Below, piece after piece: positions 57,000 through 64,000 of a stretch of 64,000 nucleotides of DNA. The stretch is from Nitrospirales bacterium (GTDB lineage Bacteria; Nitrospirota; Nitrospiria; Nitrospirales; UBA8639), in contig JAJDBP010000036.1 of the NCBI GenBank assembly GCA_029261295.1, positions 16,610-80,609 on the forward strand, in the 5' to 3' direction. Position 1 is the stretch's first letter. Every line of letters begins with the position of its first letter. The position numbers and the translations under genes are program-made. Below the pieces are notes generated by a model, which saw only the letters and a list, made by a program, of their open reading frames with translations, was not told the origin of the DNA and did no database searches.

Positions 57000-57515
57000 A
57001 TTCGAAACCACCTTGAGTTGAGAAAATGTCTCGAACTCAGCAAATTTCTGGTTTGTTAAGAGAGCGAAATCGTCAAGGCCTCGTACGTCCAGAGATGTTG
57101 GACGTCCTTCGGCGAGTTGCTTAATGTTGAGCAGGTGACTGTAGGTGACATTGTCGGTGGTGGAATTGCCACCGAAGGTGCGACACCCTAGGGTCAGGGA
57201 TGGGACAAGTCTAGTTGTCAGACCTACGATGCCGTGGGCAGCGGGTGTATTTGCTAGGACTCTTCTGACCGGCATTGCAAATGAAAATCGCTCCATTGTG
57301 GTAGAATCCCGTGTATGTATGGCCGCCGAATGGCCCGCTCAGTCCAGTTCAAGAAGCCCGCGGCACTGAGTGATCCACTCGGTGATATCTGAGGCTCGCA
57401 TCAACCCGAGAATCGGAGCCAATTTCTCCCGCGCAAAGGGATTACTGCGCTAGAGTGAATCGATCGGGGCGACCAACACACGGATCTCGTGGTTCCGCTT
57501 GATTCCAGCAGTTGC
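57000..57515 (-). pseudogene. aldehyde dehydrogenase (acylating type) remnant
   Basis: Minus-strand frames read HEIRVLVAPIDSL, TAG, then NPFAREKLAPILGLM, RASDITEWITQCRGLLELD, TGA, AGHSAAIHTRD, RFSFAMPVRRVLANTPAAHG and LTLGCRTFGGNSTTDNVTY. The order matches CoA-acylating aldehyde dehydrogenases (EKLSPVL, GHTAVIHT, RILVNTPAxxG, TLGCGTWGGN). Two in-frame stops and an unrelated 5' side show decay. The N-terminal half, with the catalytic cysteine, is missing. Confidence 0.75.
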
Positions 57516-57579
57516 TGCGTTTTCTGCTCCTCGGCTACCAAGAATTCTGCGACGCAAGCGGCCGTTCTGGTGAATCCTT

Positions 57580-57996
57580 TCAACCCCAACCGAGCTGCTG
57601 CATGCTGATGGCATCATTCCATATTTTTGTCATGTGCTTGATGCGCTCACCGTCAAAAACTATGTGATAAACGTAGTCTGCAGCAATCTTTTTTCCCGTC
57701 GGGGGTACTGGTCCCCCTGGACCCGTTTGCGTGCCATGAAAGATCCCAAACGCTGCAACTGATTTATCGACTTCATCAGCGGCGAAAAACTTCAGCTCAT
57801 AGTGTCCATCTGGAATTGGCGTAGAAAGGTTCTTCATCCACTCGCAGTACCCTTCTAAAGTCGATATCTCAGACAAGACATTTGTTTGTGAGCTAAATGT
57901 CGCGTCGGAATGACAAAATGCTTTGCAAATATCCCATCCTTTTCCGGTTTCGCACGCTTCAAAAAACTGCTTTGCTGGTCCGAGAATTATGCTCAT
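57580..57996 (-). CDS. SnoaL/NTF2-fold protein
   Basis: A 138-residue protein with the NTF2-like pattern: KQFFEACETGKGWDICKAFCHSDATF at the start, then EGYCEWMKNLSTPIPDGHYE and a strand-rich end (AAFGIFHGTQTG, ADYVYHIVFDGERIKHMTKIW). Such SnoaL-like proteins include cyclases, isomerases and non-catalytic binders; this one has no assigned ligand. It is the last intact gene before the IS6-type element. A ribosome-like AAAGGAG precedes the ATG. Confidence 0.8.
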   Translation of the reverse strand: MSIILGPAKQFFEACETGKGWDICKAFCHSDATFSSQTNVLSEISTLEGYCEWMKNLSTPIPDGHYELKFFAADEVDKSVAAFGIFHGTQTGPGGPVPPTGKKIAADYVYHIVFDGERIKHMTKIWNDAISMQQLGWG

Positions 57997-58026
57997 GACT
58001 GGCTCTCCTTTTGGTAGATAATTCGA

Positions 58027-58819
58027 GGCATTGTCAATTTAACTTGATGCGGCCAAATGGAAACGGTTTCCCTGTCCCCTTATGCACACACCGATTCCTT
58101 CTACACTTAGAAAGGCCTGGGTGGGCAAAAGACGATAATTGACCGTCTGCCTGAGGTGACGGCCAAGGCGAAAGAAGTTTTGGGTCAGGCCATAAAGCGT
58201 GAGAAATCGTTGAGCCTGTCGAGAAGAAGAAAAGCCGCGCATATGGTATTCTTGTTGCCGCGTCGGTTGATGCGAGACTTCCACGCGGTTATTGGCATAG
58301 ACCGAATTGAGATGCTCCACGGTCGGCATGACCTCACGGTGTGCAACGTCATAACTTCGGAGTTTGTCGGTGATAAGCCAGCGTGGTTCAACACGTTGCC
58401 TTTTCAGTAACAGACGGAAGAAGCGAACCGCCGCGTGTTGATTGCGCCGGCGTTGCACCAAGATATCAATCGTGTCGCCATCTTGATCAACCGCCCGACA
58501 CAGATACTGCCGTTCCCCGTGGATGGTCACAAAGACTTCGTCGATATGCCAGGTGTCGCCTAAACGACCTTGGCGCTTTTTGAGCTTGCGTGCGTAGGCA
58601 GGACCAAACTTCTGGCACCCTTGCCGAATAGATTCATACGTGATGTTGATCCCACGTTCGGCGAGGAGTTCTTCGACTTCACGAAAGCTGAGGCAGAACC
58701 GATGGTAGAGCCAAACCGCCTGACTGATAAATTCAGAGGGAAGCCGGTGACGTTGGTAGCTGGGGGGGGTGGTTTTCATGCTGCCCAGTCTGCCAAATGA
58801 GAGTTAAATTGACAATGCC
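58027..58819 (-). mobile_element. IS6-type insertion sequence with perfect 18-bp terminal repeats
   Basis: GGCATTGTCAATTTAACT at 58027-58044 and its exact complement at 58802-58819 bound a 793-bp element, normal for the IS6/IS26 family. The flanking eight bases differ (TAATTCGA and TCCCGAAT), so there is no target duplication. One intact transposase gene lies inside. Confidence 0.93.
58039..58779 (-). CDS. IS6-family transposase
   Basis: A 246-residue DDE transposase. The N-terminus has FISQAVWLYHRFCLSFREVEELLAERG, then DTWHIDEVFVTIHGE (first Asp), LITDKLRSY (second Asp) and RQQEYHMRGFSS (Glu), so the catalytic set is present. IS6 elements move by replicative cointegrate formation and often delete neighbouring DNA. 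The frame is complete. The encoded protein should be functional. Confidence 0.94.
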   Translation of the reverse strand: MKTTPPSYQRHRLPSEFISQAVWLYHRFCLSFREVEELLAERGINITYESIRQGCQKFGPAYARKLKKRQGRLGDTWHIDEVFVTIHGERQYLCRAVDQDGDTIDILVQRRRNQHAAVRFFRLLLKRQRVEPRWLITDKLRSYDVAHREVMPTVEHLNSVYANNRVEVSHQPTRQQEYHMRGFSSSRQAQRFLTLYGLTQNFFRLGRHLRQTVNYRLLPTQAFLSVEGIGVCIRGQGNRFHLAASS

Positions 58820-59004
58820 TCCCGAATACCCAAAAACCTTTTCAGATCACGTCTCGGTCAGAAATAATCAAAAAGGCCGATGGCATCTTGACAAATTTAA
58901 GAATAATGGCTAATAAAAGCAACCAATTCAAGTATAAAGAAGGGTCAGCAGATTGATTCCCTGGAAAACCTGATTAGCCCCCACTCCGAACAGGGTCCTA
59001 GGGA

Positions 59005-60204
59005 GTGAAATACTTCCCCCGCTTGTCGAATCTTCCGGCAAGACCACCTTGGAAAGGGAACCAAAAGGTGAACGAAGAAGCCCTGACCCCGTTTACCCTA
59101 CCAGTTGAAGCCGTCCAGCGGATCCAGAGGATCGGGACGGTCATGAATCTCCCCCCTCTTACGACCTTCATCCAGGCGGACGCATTCGACGAGAGTATTT
59201 ACTATATCGAATCCGGGAGTGTGGAAGTCGAGCGAAAAGGCCATGTCATAGGCTCCATCAGGGCCGGAAATATTGTCGGTGAGATCGCCTTTCTTGATCG
59301 TCGTCTTCGGACTGCCAGCGTCAGAACATGTGAGGAAACGAGGCTGCTCAAAGTTGAGCGCCCCGACCTCCTCCGGGCCTTGAGCGACGATCCAGACCTC
59401 CTCATGAAATTCATCCGCTTTATCGAGGAGCGACGCCGGGAACGTATCGCTCCGGTGGTCGAAGAGGAAGTGGAAGAGTTCATTCAATCTCTCGCACAGG
59501 AGGCCATCTCTCACCGGGCCGTGAACCATCCATACCTTCTTGCTCTGAGGAACGGCCATCTCCCAGACACCCGCTGGGCCATGAAAGATTTCGCTCGAAA
59601 GTACTACACCTACTCGTCTCACTTCCCACGGTACCTGACCACCGTGATCGGCCGGCTTGAAAAGCAAGACCATCGAAACACCCTGATGGAAAACCTCACC
59701 GAGGAATCGGGCATCTATGGAGAGGAGGAAATCGAAAAGCTTCGTGGAATTGGAGTTCAGAGGGAATGGGTAGAGGGAGTCCCCCATCCTATTCTGTTCC
59801 GACGTTTTTGCAAGGTGGCAGGCGTCGATGACTTGGACCCAACGGAAGATGACATGGAAGTGATCTGCTGGCGGGAAATGTTTCTCTCTTTGCTGTCCAC
59901 GGGTTCGCCAGCTCAGGCATTAGGTGCTCTGGGCTTTGGCACCGAGTGTGTAGTCAGCACGATGTATCAGCACTTCCTCCCTGCTCTCGATTCCCTTGAG
60001 GCAGACCCATCGAAAACCGTGTTCTTCCCCCTGCATGCGGCAGTGGACGACCATCATCAGGAATCCTTAAAGAATATTTCCTGTCACTTCGCTCAGACAG
60101 AGGAAGGACGTCTGGATCTGGTCAAAGGGATGCGGAAGGCCCTAGCACTGAGGGCGGGATTCTGGGACTGGATGTTCCTGCGGGCTCAGAATCTGCGGGC
60201 CTAA
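59005..60204 (+). CDS. cyclic-nucleotide-binding domain fused to haem-oxygenase-fold (TenA-like) oxidase domain
   Basis: A 399-residue protein from GTG 59005 (GTG 59068 is an alternative). The cNMP domain (about residues 35-135) has ESIYYIESGSVEVERKG, GNIVGEIAFLDRRLRTASVR and the phosphate-contact Arg. The rest (about residues 165-395) is all-helical with HPYLLALRNGHLPDTRWAMKDFARKYY, MENLTEESG and VFFPLHAAVDDHHQESLKN. That helical pattern with E, H and DxxH ligands fits the haem-oxygenase-like di-iron oxidase family (TenA-like folds). It may oxidise an unknown small molecule under cyclic-nucleotide control. The RidA-like gene follows 28 bp downstream. Confidence 0.85.
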   Translation: MKYFPRLSNLPARPPWKGNQKVNEEALTPFTLPVEAVQRIQRIGTVMNLPPLTTFIQADAFDESIYYIESGSVEVERKGHVIGSIRAGNIVGEIAFLDRRLRTASVRTCEETRLLKVERPDLLRALSDDPDLLMKFIRFIEERRRERIAPVVEEEVEEFIQSLAQEAISHRAVNHPYLLALRNGHLPDTRWAMKDFARKYYTYSSHFPRYLTTVIGRLEKQDHRNTLMENLTEESGIYGEEEIEKLRGIGVQREWVEGVPHPILFRRFCKVAGVDDLDPTEDDMEVICWREMFLSLLSTGSPAQALGALGFGTECVVSTMYQHFLPALDSLEADPSKTVFFPLHAAVDDHHQESLKNISCHFAQTEEGRLDLVKGMRKALALRAGFWDWMFLRAQNLRA

Positions 60205-60232
60205 CGGAGGTTCAACAAACAAGGAGCATGCC

Positions 60233-60751
60233 ATGAACAATGGTGAATATTCACTAAACTCTATTGACCAGATGAGCCTAAGCGAGTGTCAAGCCCTCTC
60301 ATTTAATGTGCGAAACCATCTTCTCGATCTTGTGTTAAAAGATTCGAGAAAGTTTTTTGGGAAACAGCCCGAAAGACAGGTGGGGTTAATGTCTGATTAT
60401 TTTGAGGAAGATATGCTCCGTTTCCTAAAGCTAAAAGCCATAAGAATTTACTGTGGAGGGTTTATCCCAGTTGACGCTGAAGGAAAAGTGCCAACGCTGG
60501 ACCCGCGATCCCAATTTAAACTGGTATTCGAAAATATTCACCAGGCGATGAAGGCTGCTAATATGACCTGTGACAGAATCGTCAACTGCGTCATCTTCAT
60601 GAAAAACATGGATTACTGGGATGAAATGAATGAATTTTATAGGCAATACATCACCTGCTCACCCACAAGAGCCGCCATCGGATGTCACGATTTAAATTAT
60701 AAATATCAACTTGAAGTAATCAATGTCATCGCTTACAAGGTATCCTCATAA
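60233..60751 (+). CDS. RidA-family protein with extended N-terminus
   Basis: A 172-residue protein; canonical RidA is about 130. The C-terminal 70 residues fit the family: HQAMKAANMTCDRIVNCVIFMKNM, FYRQYITCSPTRAAIGCHDL with the conserved Arg, and LEVINVIAYK. RidA proteins deaminate reactive enamine/imine intermediates, though several subfamilies lack that activity. The N-terminal 60 residues are unlike RidA. AAGGAGC precedes the ATG. It is coupled with the cNMP-oxidase gene, so it may handle an intermediate of that enzyme. Confidence 0.8.
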   Translation: MNNGEYSLNSIDQMSLSECQALSFNVRNHLLDLVLKDSRKFFGKQPERQVGLMSDYFEEDMLRFLKLKAIRIYCGGFIPVDAEGKVPTLDPRSQFKLVFENIHQAMKAANMTCDRIVNCVIFMKNMDYWDEMNEFYRQYITCSPTRAAIGCHDLNYKYQLEVINVIAYKVSS

Positions 60752-61261
60752 CTGTATGTCGTCAGAACAAGTTGGACACCGGTCGTAAGAAACTAAAGTG
60801 GTGTTTTGGCTCTGTGAATTGAGGCAAGGTGGTCTCCCTTCCCCCATACCACTGCTTTCTCGCTTGAACTTGAGTCGTGTGCCAAAAGCTGGAACTGTCT
60901 CTTTGGGGTTTCAAGACCATCACCTCCCAAAAACCTAAGGCACATACCACAAGAAATATTGCACAAGGCACAAGGCAGACGACTTACGCCACCCGTCTTT
61001 TGGTATGTGACTTGTGGATTAAGATTTGGGATTTATGATTTGTAGTGCTCGTCTGTTTTGCAGACTCAGAATCTACCGTGCCTAGCTTTTTTGCATAAAT
61101 ATAGATTGCATCCGGTGGAATAGCAGTTCGGGAACGTTCTTAGAAGATATAACTATCACAATATACTCCGCGCACGCGCTGCACTAACTAGGACGTCTCG
61201 TCCATTCTAGGACATAAGGTGTCAGCGGTATCGAGCAACCATCTTACTTGAGACAACAATT
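60752..61261. other. intergenic region without supported gene
   Basis: About 510 bp. It is AT-rich in the middle, with no protein-like frame. I see no RNA gene. It separates the plus-strand RidA-like gene from the broken minus-strand TetR gene. Confidence 0.4.
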
Positions 61262-61720
61262 CTAATGGTGAACAGGTATAGCCTTGTCAATCAGAGCTTT
61301 GGCTGCTCGTTTGGCGATGTGGGCCGTTTTAAAATTTTGGGAAACCTGAGCCGTTACCGTCGCACCTTCTAATAACAGGGCTAATTCCTCTGCTAGCCCC
61401 AGGGGATCTGACGCTCCAGCCTGTTTACAAAGCGAATAAATGTAAGCTTTCACGAGTTTCTTATATTCCTTACAGATCTGCCGAATGGGCGTATCCTTGT
61501 CTGAAAATTCGCCAATCGTATTGATGAACAGACAGCCATGAAAATTGTTCTGGTTAAACCATTGTTGTGCCACATCGAATACGGCCAACAACCGCGCTCT
61601 GGGTGTCTTGCCCCCATTCTCAACTTTCCGCATAAACTCATTCCGAGCTAGACCGTCATAGTGCCGTAAGGCAGCTATGACCAATTCTTCCTTTGAATGG
61701 AAATACGTGTACAGCGTGTT
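61262..61720 (-). pseudogene. TetR-family regulator lacking its DNA-binding N-terminus
   Basis: The minus strand reads NTLYTYFHSKEELVIAALRH, YDGLARNEFMRKVENGGKTP and on through QQWFNQNNFHGCLFINTIGEF and EELALLLEGATVTAQVSQN to ALIDKAIPVHH. LYTYFHSKEEL is the last helix of the TetR HTH, but the codon before NTLY is TAA and the sequence beyond is unrelated, so the first two helices are lost. The ligand domain is intact over about 140 residues. Confidence 0.8.
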
Positions 61721-61897
61721 TTATGATATAGAGATTGAGTCTCTGAATGGCATTTGCGAAAGCTTGACGTTCATAACTACGCTTTTCTATCTGTGTCGTG
61801 ACGAAACTCACCGATCCTACATTCGAAAAACCAAATTCAGGAATAGGGTCACAAAGGATGTCAGAAACCTTTTCCTTACCTTGAATCCTCTTACAAA

Positions 61898-62203
61898 TTA
61901 GTCTGCCAGCGTCACGCCATCCGAAATCAGAATGATAGAGTCATTCGATATTTCTTTCCTGAGTTTTAGAAGCGGGGCATAGTCCTCTGACTGATACCAA
62001 GTTTGCACGGTCTCCACATCCGGGAACTCCCAGAGCACGGTACGCCCGCGTAACCAATTTCCTTCCACAACCTCCTGCTTTTCAGATGCCGCCAATAGCT
62101 TGCCACCATACTGTTTAACCTGCTTGAGGATAGCGGGAAAATAGACTTGATCAAACTTTTCCTTATCATGGATATCAAGTGCGCTGATAATATAGGCGGC
62201 CAT
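61898..62203 (-). CDS. DUF1330-family protein
   Basis: A 101-residue protein with the DUF1330 pattern: YIISALDIHDKEKFDQVYFP, GGKLLAASEKQEVVEGNWLRGRTVLWEFPD and the end WYQSEDYAPLLKLRKEISNDSIILIS. The fold is a ferredoxin-like dimer; function is unknown. GGAGGA lies seven bases before the ATG. It is close to the truncated TetR gene on the same strand, which could once have regulated it. Confidence 0.9.
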   Translation of the reverse strand: MAAYIISALDIHDKEKFDQVYFPAILKQVKQYGGKLLAASEKQEVVEGNWLRGRTVLWEFPDVETVQTWYQSEDYAPLLKLRKEISNDSIILISDGVTLAD

Positions 62204-62414
62204 TGTTCCTCCTCCATTTGGTTGGTTGAGAATTCTTTTTCATTGAAATTCCCCCCACTGTATAGAAGGGGTTACCTCCAAACCACTCATAAAACCGAAG
62301 ACTCCTAACATATTGAATGTATTAATGATTTCCAAGACATTCCCCTAGCTGCCCCTCCCCGCCCTCGAAACGAAAAGGTTTGAAATTGGTTGCAACAATT
62401 TTTTTGACTGACTC

Positions 62415-62443
62415 TTGACTTTACCGAACGTTCGGTATATTAT
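62415..62443 (+). promoter_or_regulatory. tetR promoter containing a 16-bp operator between -35 and -10
   Basis: TTGACT at 62415-62420, a 17-bp spacer and TATTAT at 62438-62443 make a near-consensus promoter. The palindrome TACCGAACGTTCGGTA fills the spacer at 62422-62437. A repressor bound there would block polymerase, so autorepression is expected. Confidence 0.85.
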
Positions 62444-62463
62444 CAGCAATATAAGGAATCATC

Positions 62464-63030
62464 ATGGCACTTACCAAAATCAACGAAGACGAATTGCTGG
62501 ACCGCCTCACCCAAGTGTTTCGCACGTACGGGTATGATGGGGCGAGTTTGAGCAAGATTTCGGAAGCCACGGGCCTTCAACGTGCGAGCCTGTATCATCG
62601 TTTTCCCGGTGGGAAGGAAGACATGGCGAAAGCGGTGTTGGAACGCGCGGGGCAATGGCTCGTGAATCGTGTGTTGGCTCCCCTTTCGGGACCTGGAAAA
62701 CCAGAACAGCGTATCCGAAATATGGCGAATGAACTTCACTCCTTTTATGCGGGAGGGAAAAACTGTTGTCTGTTGGATACCCTCTCCTTTGGTTCGGATA
62801 ACAATGAAATTCGAAGCCATGTCCAACAAGGTATGAATGCCTGGGTGGATGAACTCGCGAAGGTTGCGCGCGAAGCCGGGGTTTCTGCGAAGATAGCCCG
62901 GCAGCACGCGCAAGATGCTATCAGCCAAATTCAAGGCACGCTCGTGGTCGCTCGTGTGATGAAAGATTATGGCCCGTTTGAACGGATGCTCTTAGAACTG
63001 CCAACGACACTTTTAAGGAAGAAGTCATAA
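62464..63030 (+). CDS. TetR/AcrR-family repressor
   Basis: A 188-residue regulator. The HTH is LLDRLTQVFRTYGYDGASLSKISEATGLQRASLYHRFPGGKEDMAKAVL, complete and typical. The ligand domain has CCLLDTLSFGSDNNEIRSHVQQGM and SQIQGTLVVARVMKDYGPF; the Cys-Cys pair could respond to a reactive ligand. It probably binds the palindrome found in its own promoter and before the DsrE-like gene. AAGGAATC lies before the ATG. Confidence 0.95.
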   Translation: MALTKINEDELLDRLTQVFRTYGYDGASLSKISEATGLQRASLYHRFPGGKEDMAKAVLERAGQWLVNRVLAPLSGPGKPEQRIRNMANELHSFYAGGKNCCLLDTLSFGSDNNEIRSHVQQGMNAWVDELAKVAREAGVSAKIARQHAQDAISQIQGTLVVARVMKDYGPFERMLLELPTTLLRKKS

Positions 63031-63048
63031 GGACTCTACCCCACCTCA

Positions 63049-63069
63049 CCTCCCCTTACAAAGGGGAGG
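63049..63069. repeat. 21-bp palindromic repeat (family A variant)
   Basis: CCTCCCCTT, loop ACA, AAGGGGAGG; a perfect 9-bp stem. It lies 18 bp after the tetR stop and is preceded by GGACTCTACCCCAC, shared with the copy at 63767. Confidence 0.85.
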
Positions 63070-63188
63070 AATAGGAGGAACGCTTTTTCAATGATCTATC
63101 TTGTTGACTCATTCACGCTCTCTCGGACGGGGCTGGTTGGCCGCAAACGAGGGTAAACCCAGGGCATATATTTTTTGCCCTTTAACTG

Positions 63189-63204
63189 TACCGAACGTTC
63201 GGTA
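63189..63204. promoter_or_regulatory. second copy of the TetR operator palindrome
   Basis: TACCGAACGTTCGGTA is identical to the copy at 62422-62437. It lies 33 bp before the DsrE-like gene start, where it would cover the promoter region. A good -10/-35 pair is not obvious. Confidence 0.85.
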
Positions 63205-63236
63205 TTTTTTTTAACCTACACTAGGAGGACCGCATC

Positions 63237-63611
63237 ATGAAAGTCACTATCGCAATTTTTTCAGATCCCAAGAATGGTTCAGAGGAAGCTCTCGGTCGCG
63301 TGTTTAACGGCTTGGCCGCAGCCTATGATTTCAAACAAGGGGGCGATGACGTGTCCGTCGTGTTTCAAGGTACTGGCACGCGCTGGATTGGCGAGCTCAC
63401 CAAGAAGGATCACCCGGCGCATGAATTGTTTGAGGCAGTGAAGGATCAGGTCGCTGGTGTGTCCTGTGGTTGTGCCGATGTGTTCGGCGGCGCTGAAGAC
63501 GCTGAGAAGGCAGGGCTCGATTTGATTAAAGACAACCCTGTCCCGGGAAGCTCCGGCATGGCCAGCTTACGAAAGTATGCGGCTGAGGGCTCAACCATTC
63601 TCACGTTTTAG
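63237..63611 (+). CDS. DsrE-family-like protein
   Basis: A 124-residue soluble protein: MKVTIAIFSDPKNGSEEALG, an alpha/beta core with VSVVFQGTGTRWIGELTKKDHP, cysteines in VSCGCADVFGG and the end GMASLRKYAAEGSTILTF. The layout is that of the DsrE/DsrF-like fold, which includes sulfur-carrier and sulfur-transfer proteins. The CxC pair fits a thiol role, but function is not proved. AGGAGG precedes the ATG. The upstream operator places it under the TetR-family repressor, along with the following gene. Confidence 0.85.
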   Translation: MKVTIAIFSDPKNGSEEALGRVFNGLAAAYDFKQGGDDVSVVFQGTGTRWIGELTKKDHPAHELFEAVKDQVAGVSCGCADVFGGAEDAEKAGLDLIKDNPVPGSSGMASLRKYAAEGSTILTF

Positions 63612-63659
63612 GATTGCCTGATTATGAACTCGGATACATTAACCATGCCTTTCCCCGTT

Positions 63660-63680
63660 CCCCTCCTTTGTAAGGAGGGG
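63660..63680. repeat. 21-bp palindromic repeat (family A, inverted)
   Basis: CCCCTCCTT, loop TGT, AAGGAGGGG is the reverse complement of the copy at 23514-23534. CCAGGGGAGGTAGAG follows, also the complement of the flank there, so the shared unit is about 35 bp. It is 48 bp after the DsrE-like stop. Confidence 0.85.
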
Positions 63681-63766
63681 CCAGGGGAGGTAGAGAGGAA
63701 CCATTGAGCGTGGGGCAAGAAAAATTCGAATATCATTCTAGATACGAAGACTCTACCCCACATACA

Positions 63767-63787
63767 CCTCCCCTTACAAAGGGGAGG
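63767..63787. repeat. 21-bp palindromic repeat (family A variant)
   Basis: CCTCCCCTT, loop ACA, AAGGGGAGG, as at 63049-63069, preceded by GACTCTACCCCAC. It lies 18 bp before the final gene's start. Confidence 0.85.
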
Positions 63788-63805
63788 GATTAAGGAAAAG
63801 AAACC

Positions 63806-64000
63806 ATGAAAATCGAAAACCCATACCACGAAGGTGAATTACAGGTTCAAGCACGTGTTGGGGTCTTGGACGAAGGCGCGCAGAATTCGCGCGTGATTCA
63901 AGATTCCATCATCAAAGGTGCTTTGCGTTTTATTAATCAACTCCCCATGGCCGTGTTTGGCAGCCTGGATCAAGACGACCATGTCTGGGCCTCGGTGTTC
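63806..64000 (+). CDS. pyridoxamine 5'-phosphate oxidase-like flavoprotein (3' partial)
   Basis: The frame starts at ATG 63806, with TAAGGA ten bases upstream, and is open to the window end (65 residues seen). It begins MKIENPYHEGELQVQARVGV and has IKGALRFINQLPMAVFGSLD then DHVWASVF. YHEGELxVQxRxGV and the 'MAVxGSLDxDxxVWASV' pattern are typical of flavoproteins with an N-terminal PNPOx-like split barrel, some with a ferredoxin reductase-like C-terminus. It lies 194 bp after the DsrE-like gene on the same strand and may share its control. The reaction is not visible in this fragment. Confidence 0.8.
   Translation, partial: MKIENPYHEGELQVQARVGVLDEGAQNSRVIQDSIIKGALRFINQLPMAVFGSLDQDDHVWASVF

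Overview
The window reads as a chromosome segment of a free-living Gram-negative bacterium. The evidence is lipoproteins with lipoboxes, an AsmA-type envelope protein, an outer-membrane beta-barrel protein and a PEP-CTERM exported protein. The gene content (two Amt transporters around a PII gene, DUF3386, large hybrid kinases, split GlnE-like genes) would suit a Nitrospirota-like organism. That placement is inference from gene content only; no rRNA or tRNA gene was recognised.

Region 1 (1-19.9 kb) is mostly housekeeping: a truncated P-loop ATPase, an SDR-type sugar epimerase, a DUF3386 protein, a minus-strand run (hypothetical, FAD monooxygenase, degenerate nucleotidyltransferase, TPM protein), a response regulator/HD-GYP protein next to a hybrid histidine kinase, mtnA with an AsmA-like protein, and an HD-domain/YjbQ/HtrA group. 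One gene at 1648-2092 is broken by a stop and a frameshift. Region 2 (20-23.7 kb) carries a SIR2-TPR protein resembling an immune effector, a family 2 glycosyltransferase and two palindromic repeats.

Region 3 (23.6-37.7 kb) holds clpB and a nitrogen-control block. A probable operon runs beta-barrel protein, amt, PII, amt, glnA on the minus strand. Next to it is a divergent pair of GlnE-like genes that divide the two halves of glutamine synthetase adenylyltransferase; one carries ACT-like segments and an altered active site. A hairpin with nine T residues, preceded by a promoter-like sequence, marks a possible small RNA between the beta-barrel gene and mscS. Region 4 (37.7-42 kb) holds PEP-CTERM, DUF423, DUF2061, Rrf2 and 5'-nucleotidase-like genes.

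Region 5 (42-62.2 kb) is an accessory, scarred region. It has a frameshifted IS256-type element abutting an IS3 fragment, further transposase remnants, a likely group II intron fragment, an inverted-repeat element, a complete IS6-type element, and decayed aldehyde dehydrogenase and TetR genes. Among the debris are intact genes, including three proteins that fuse a cyclic-nucleotide-binding domain to different enzymes: a patatin lipase, a type II NADH dehydrogenase-like flavoprotein (with a dihaem cytochrome c lipoprotein) and a haem-oxygenase-fold oxidase (with a RidA-like protein).

Region 6 (62.4-64 kb) is a small TetR regulon. One 16-bp palindrome lies exactly between the -35 and -10 of the tetR gene and recurs before a DsrE-like gene, which is followed by a pyridoxamine-phosphate-oxidase-like gene cut by the window edge. 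Palindromic repeats of the same kind as at 23.5 kb flank these genes.
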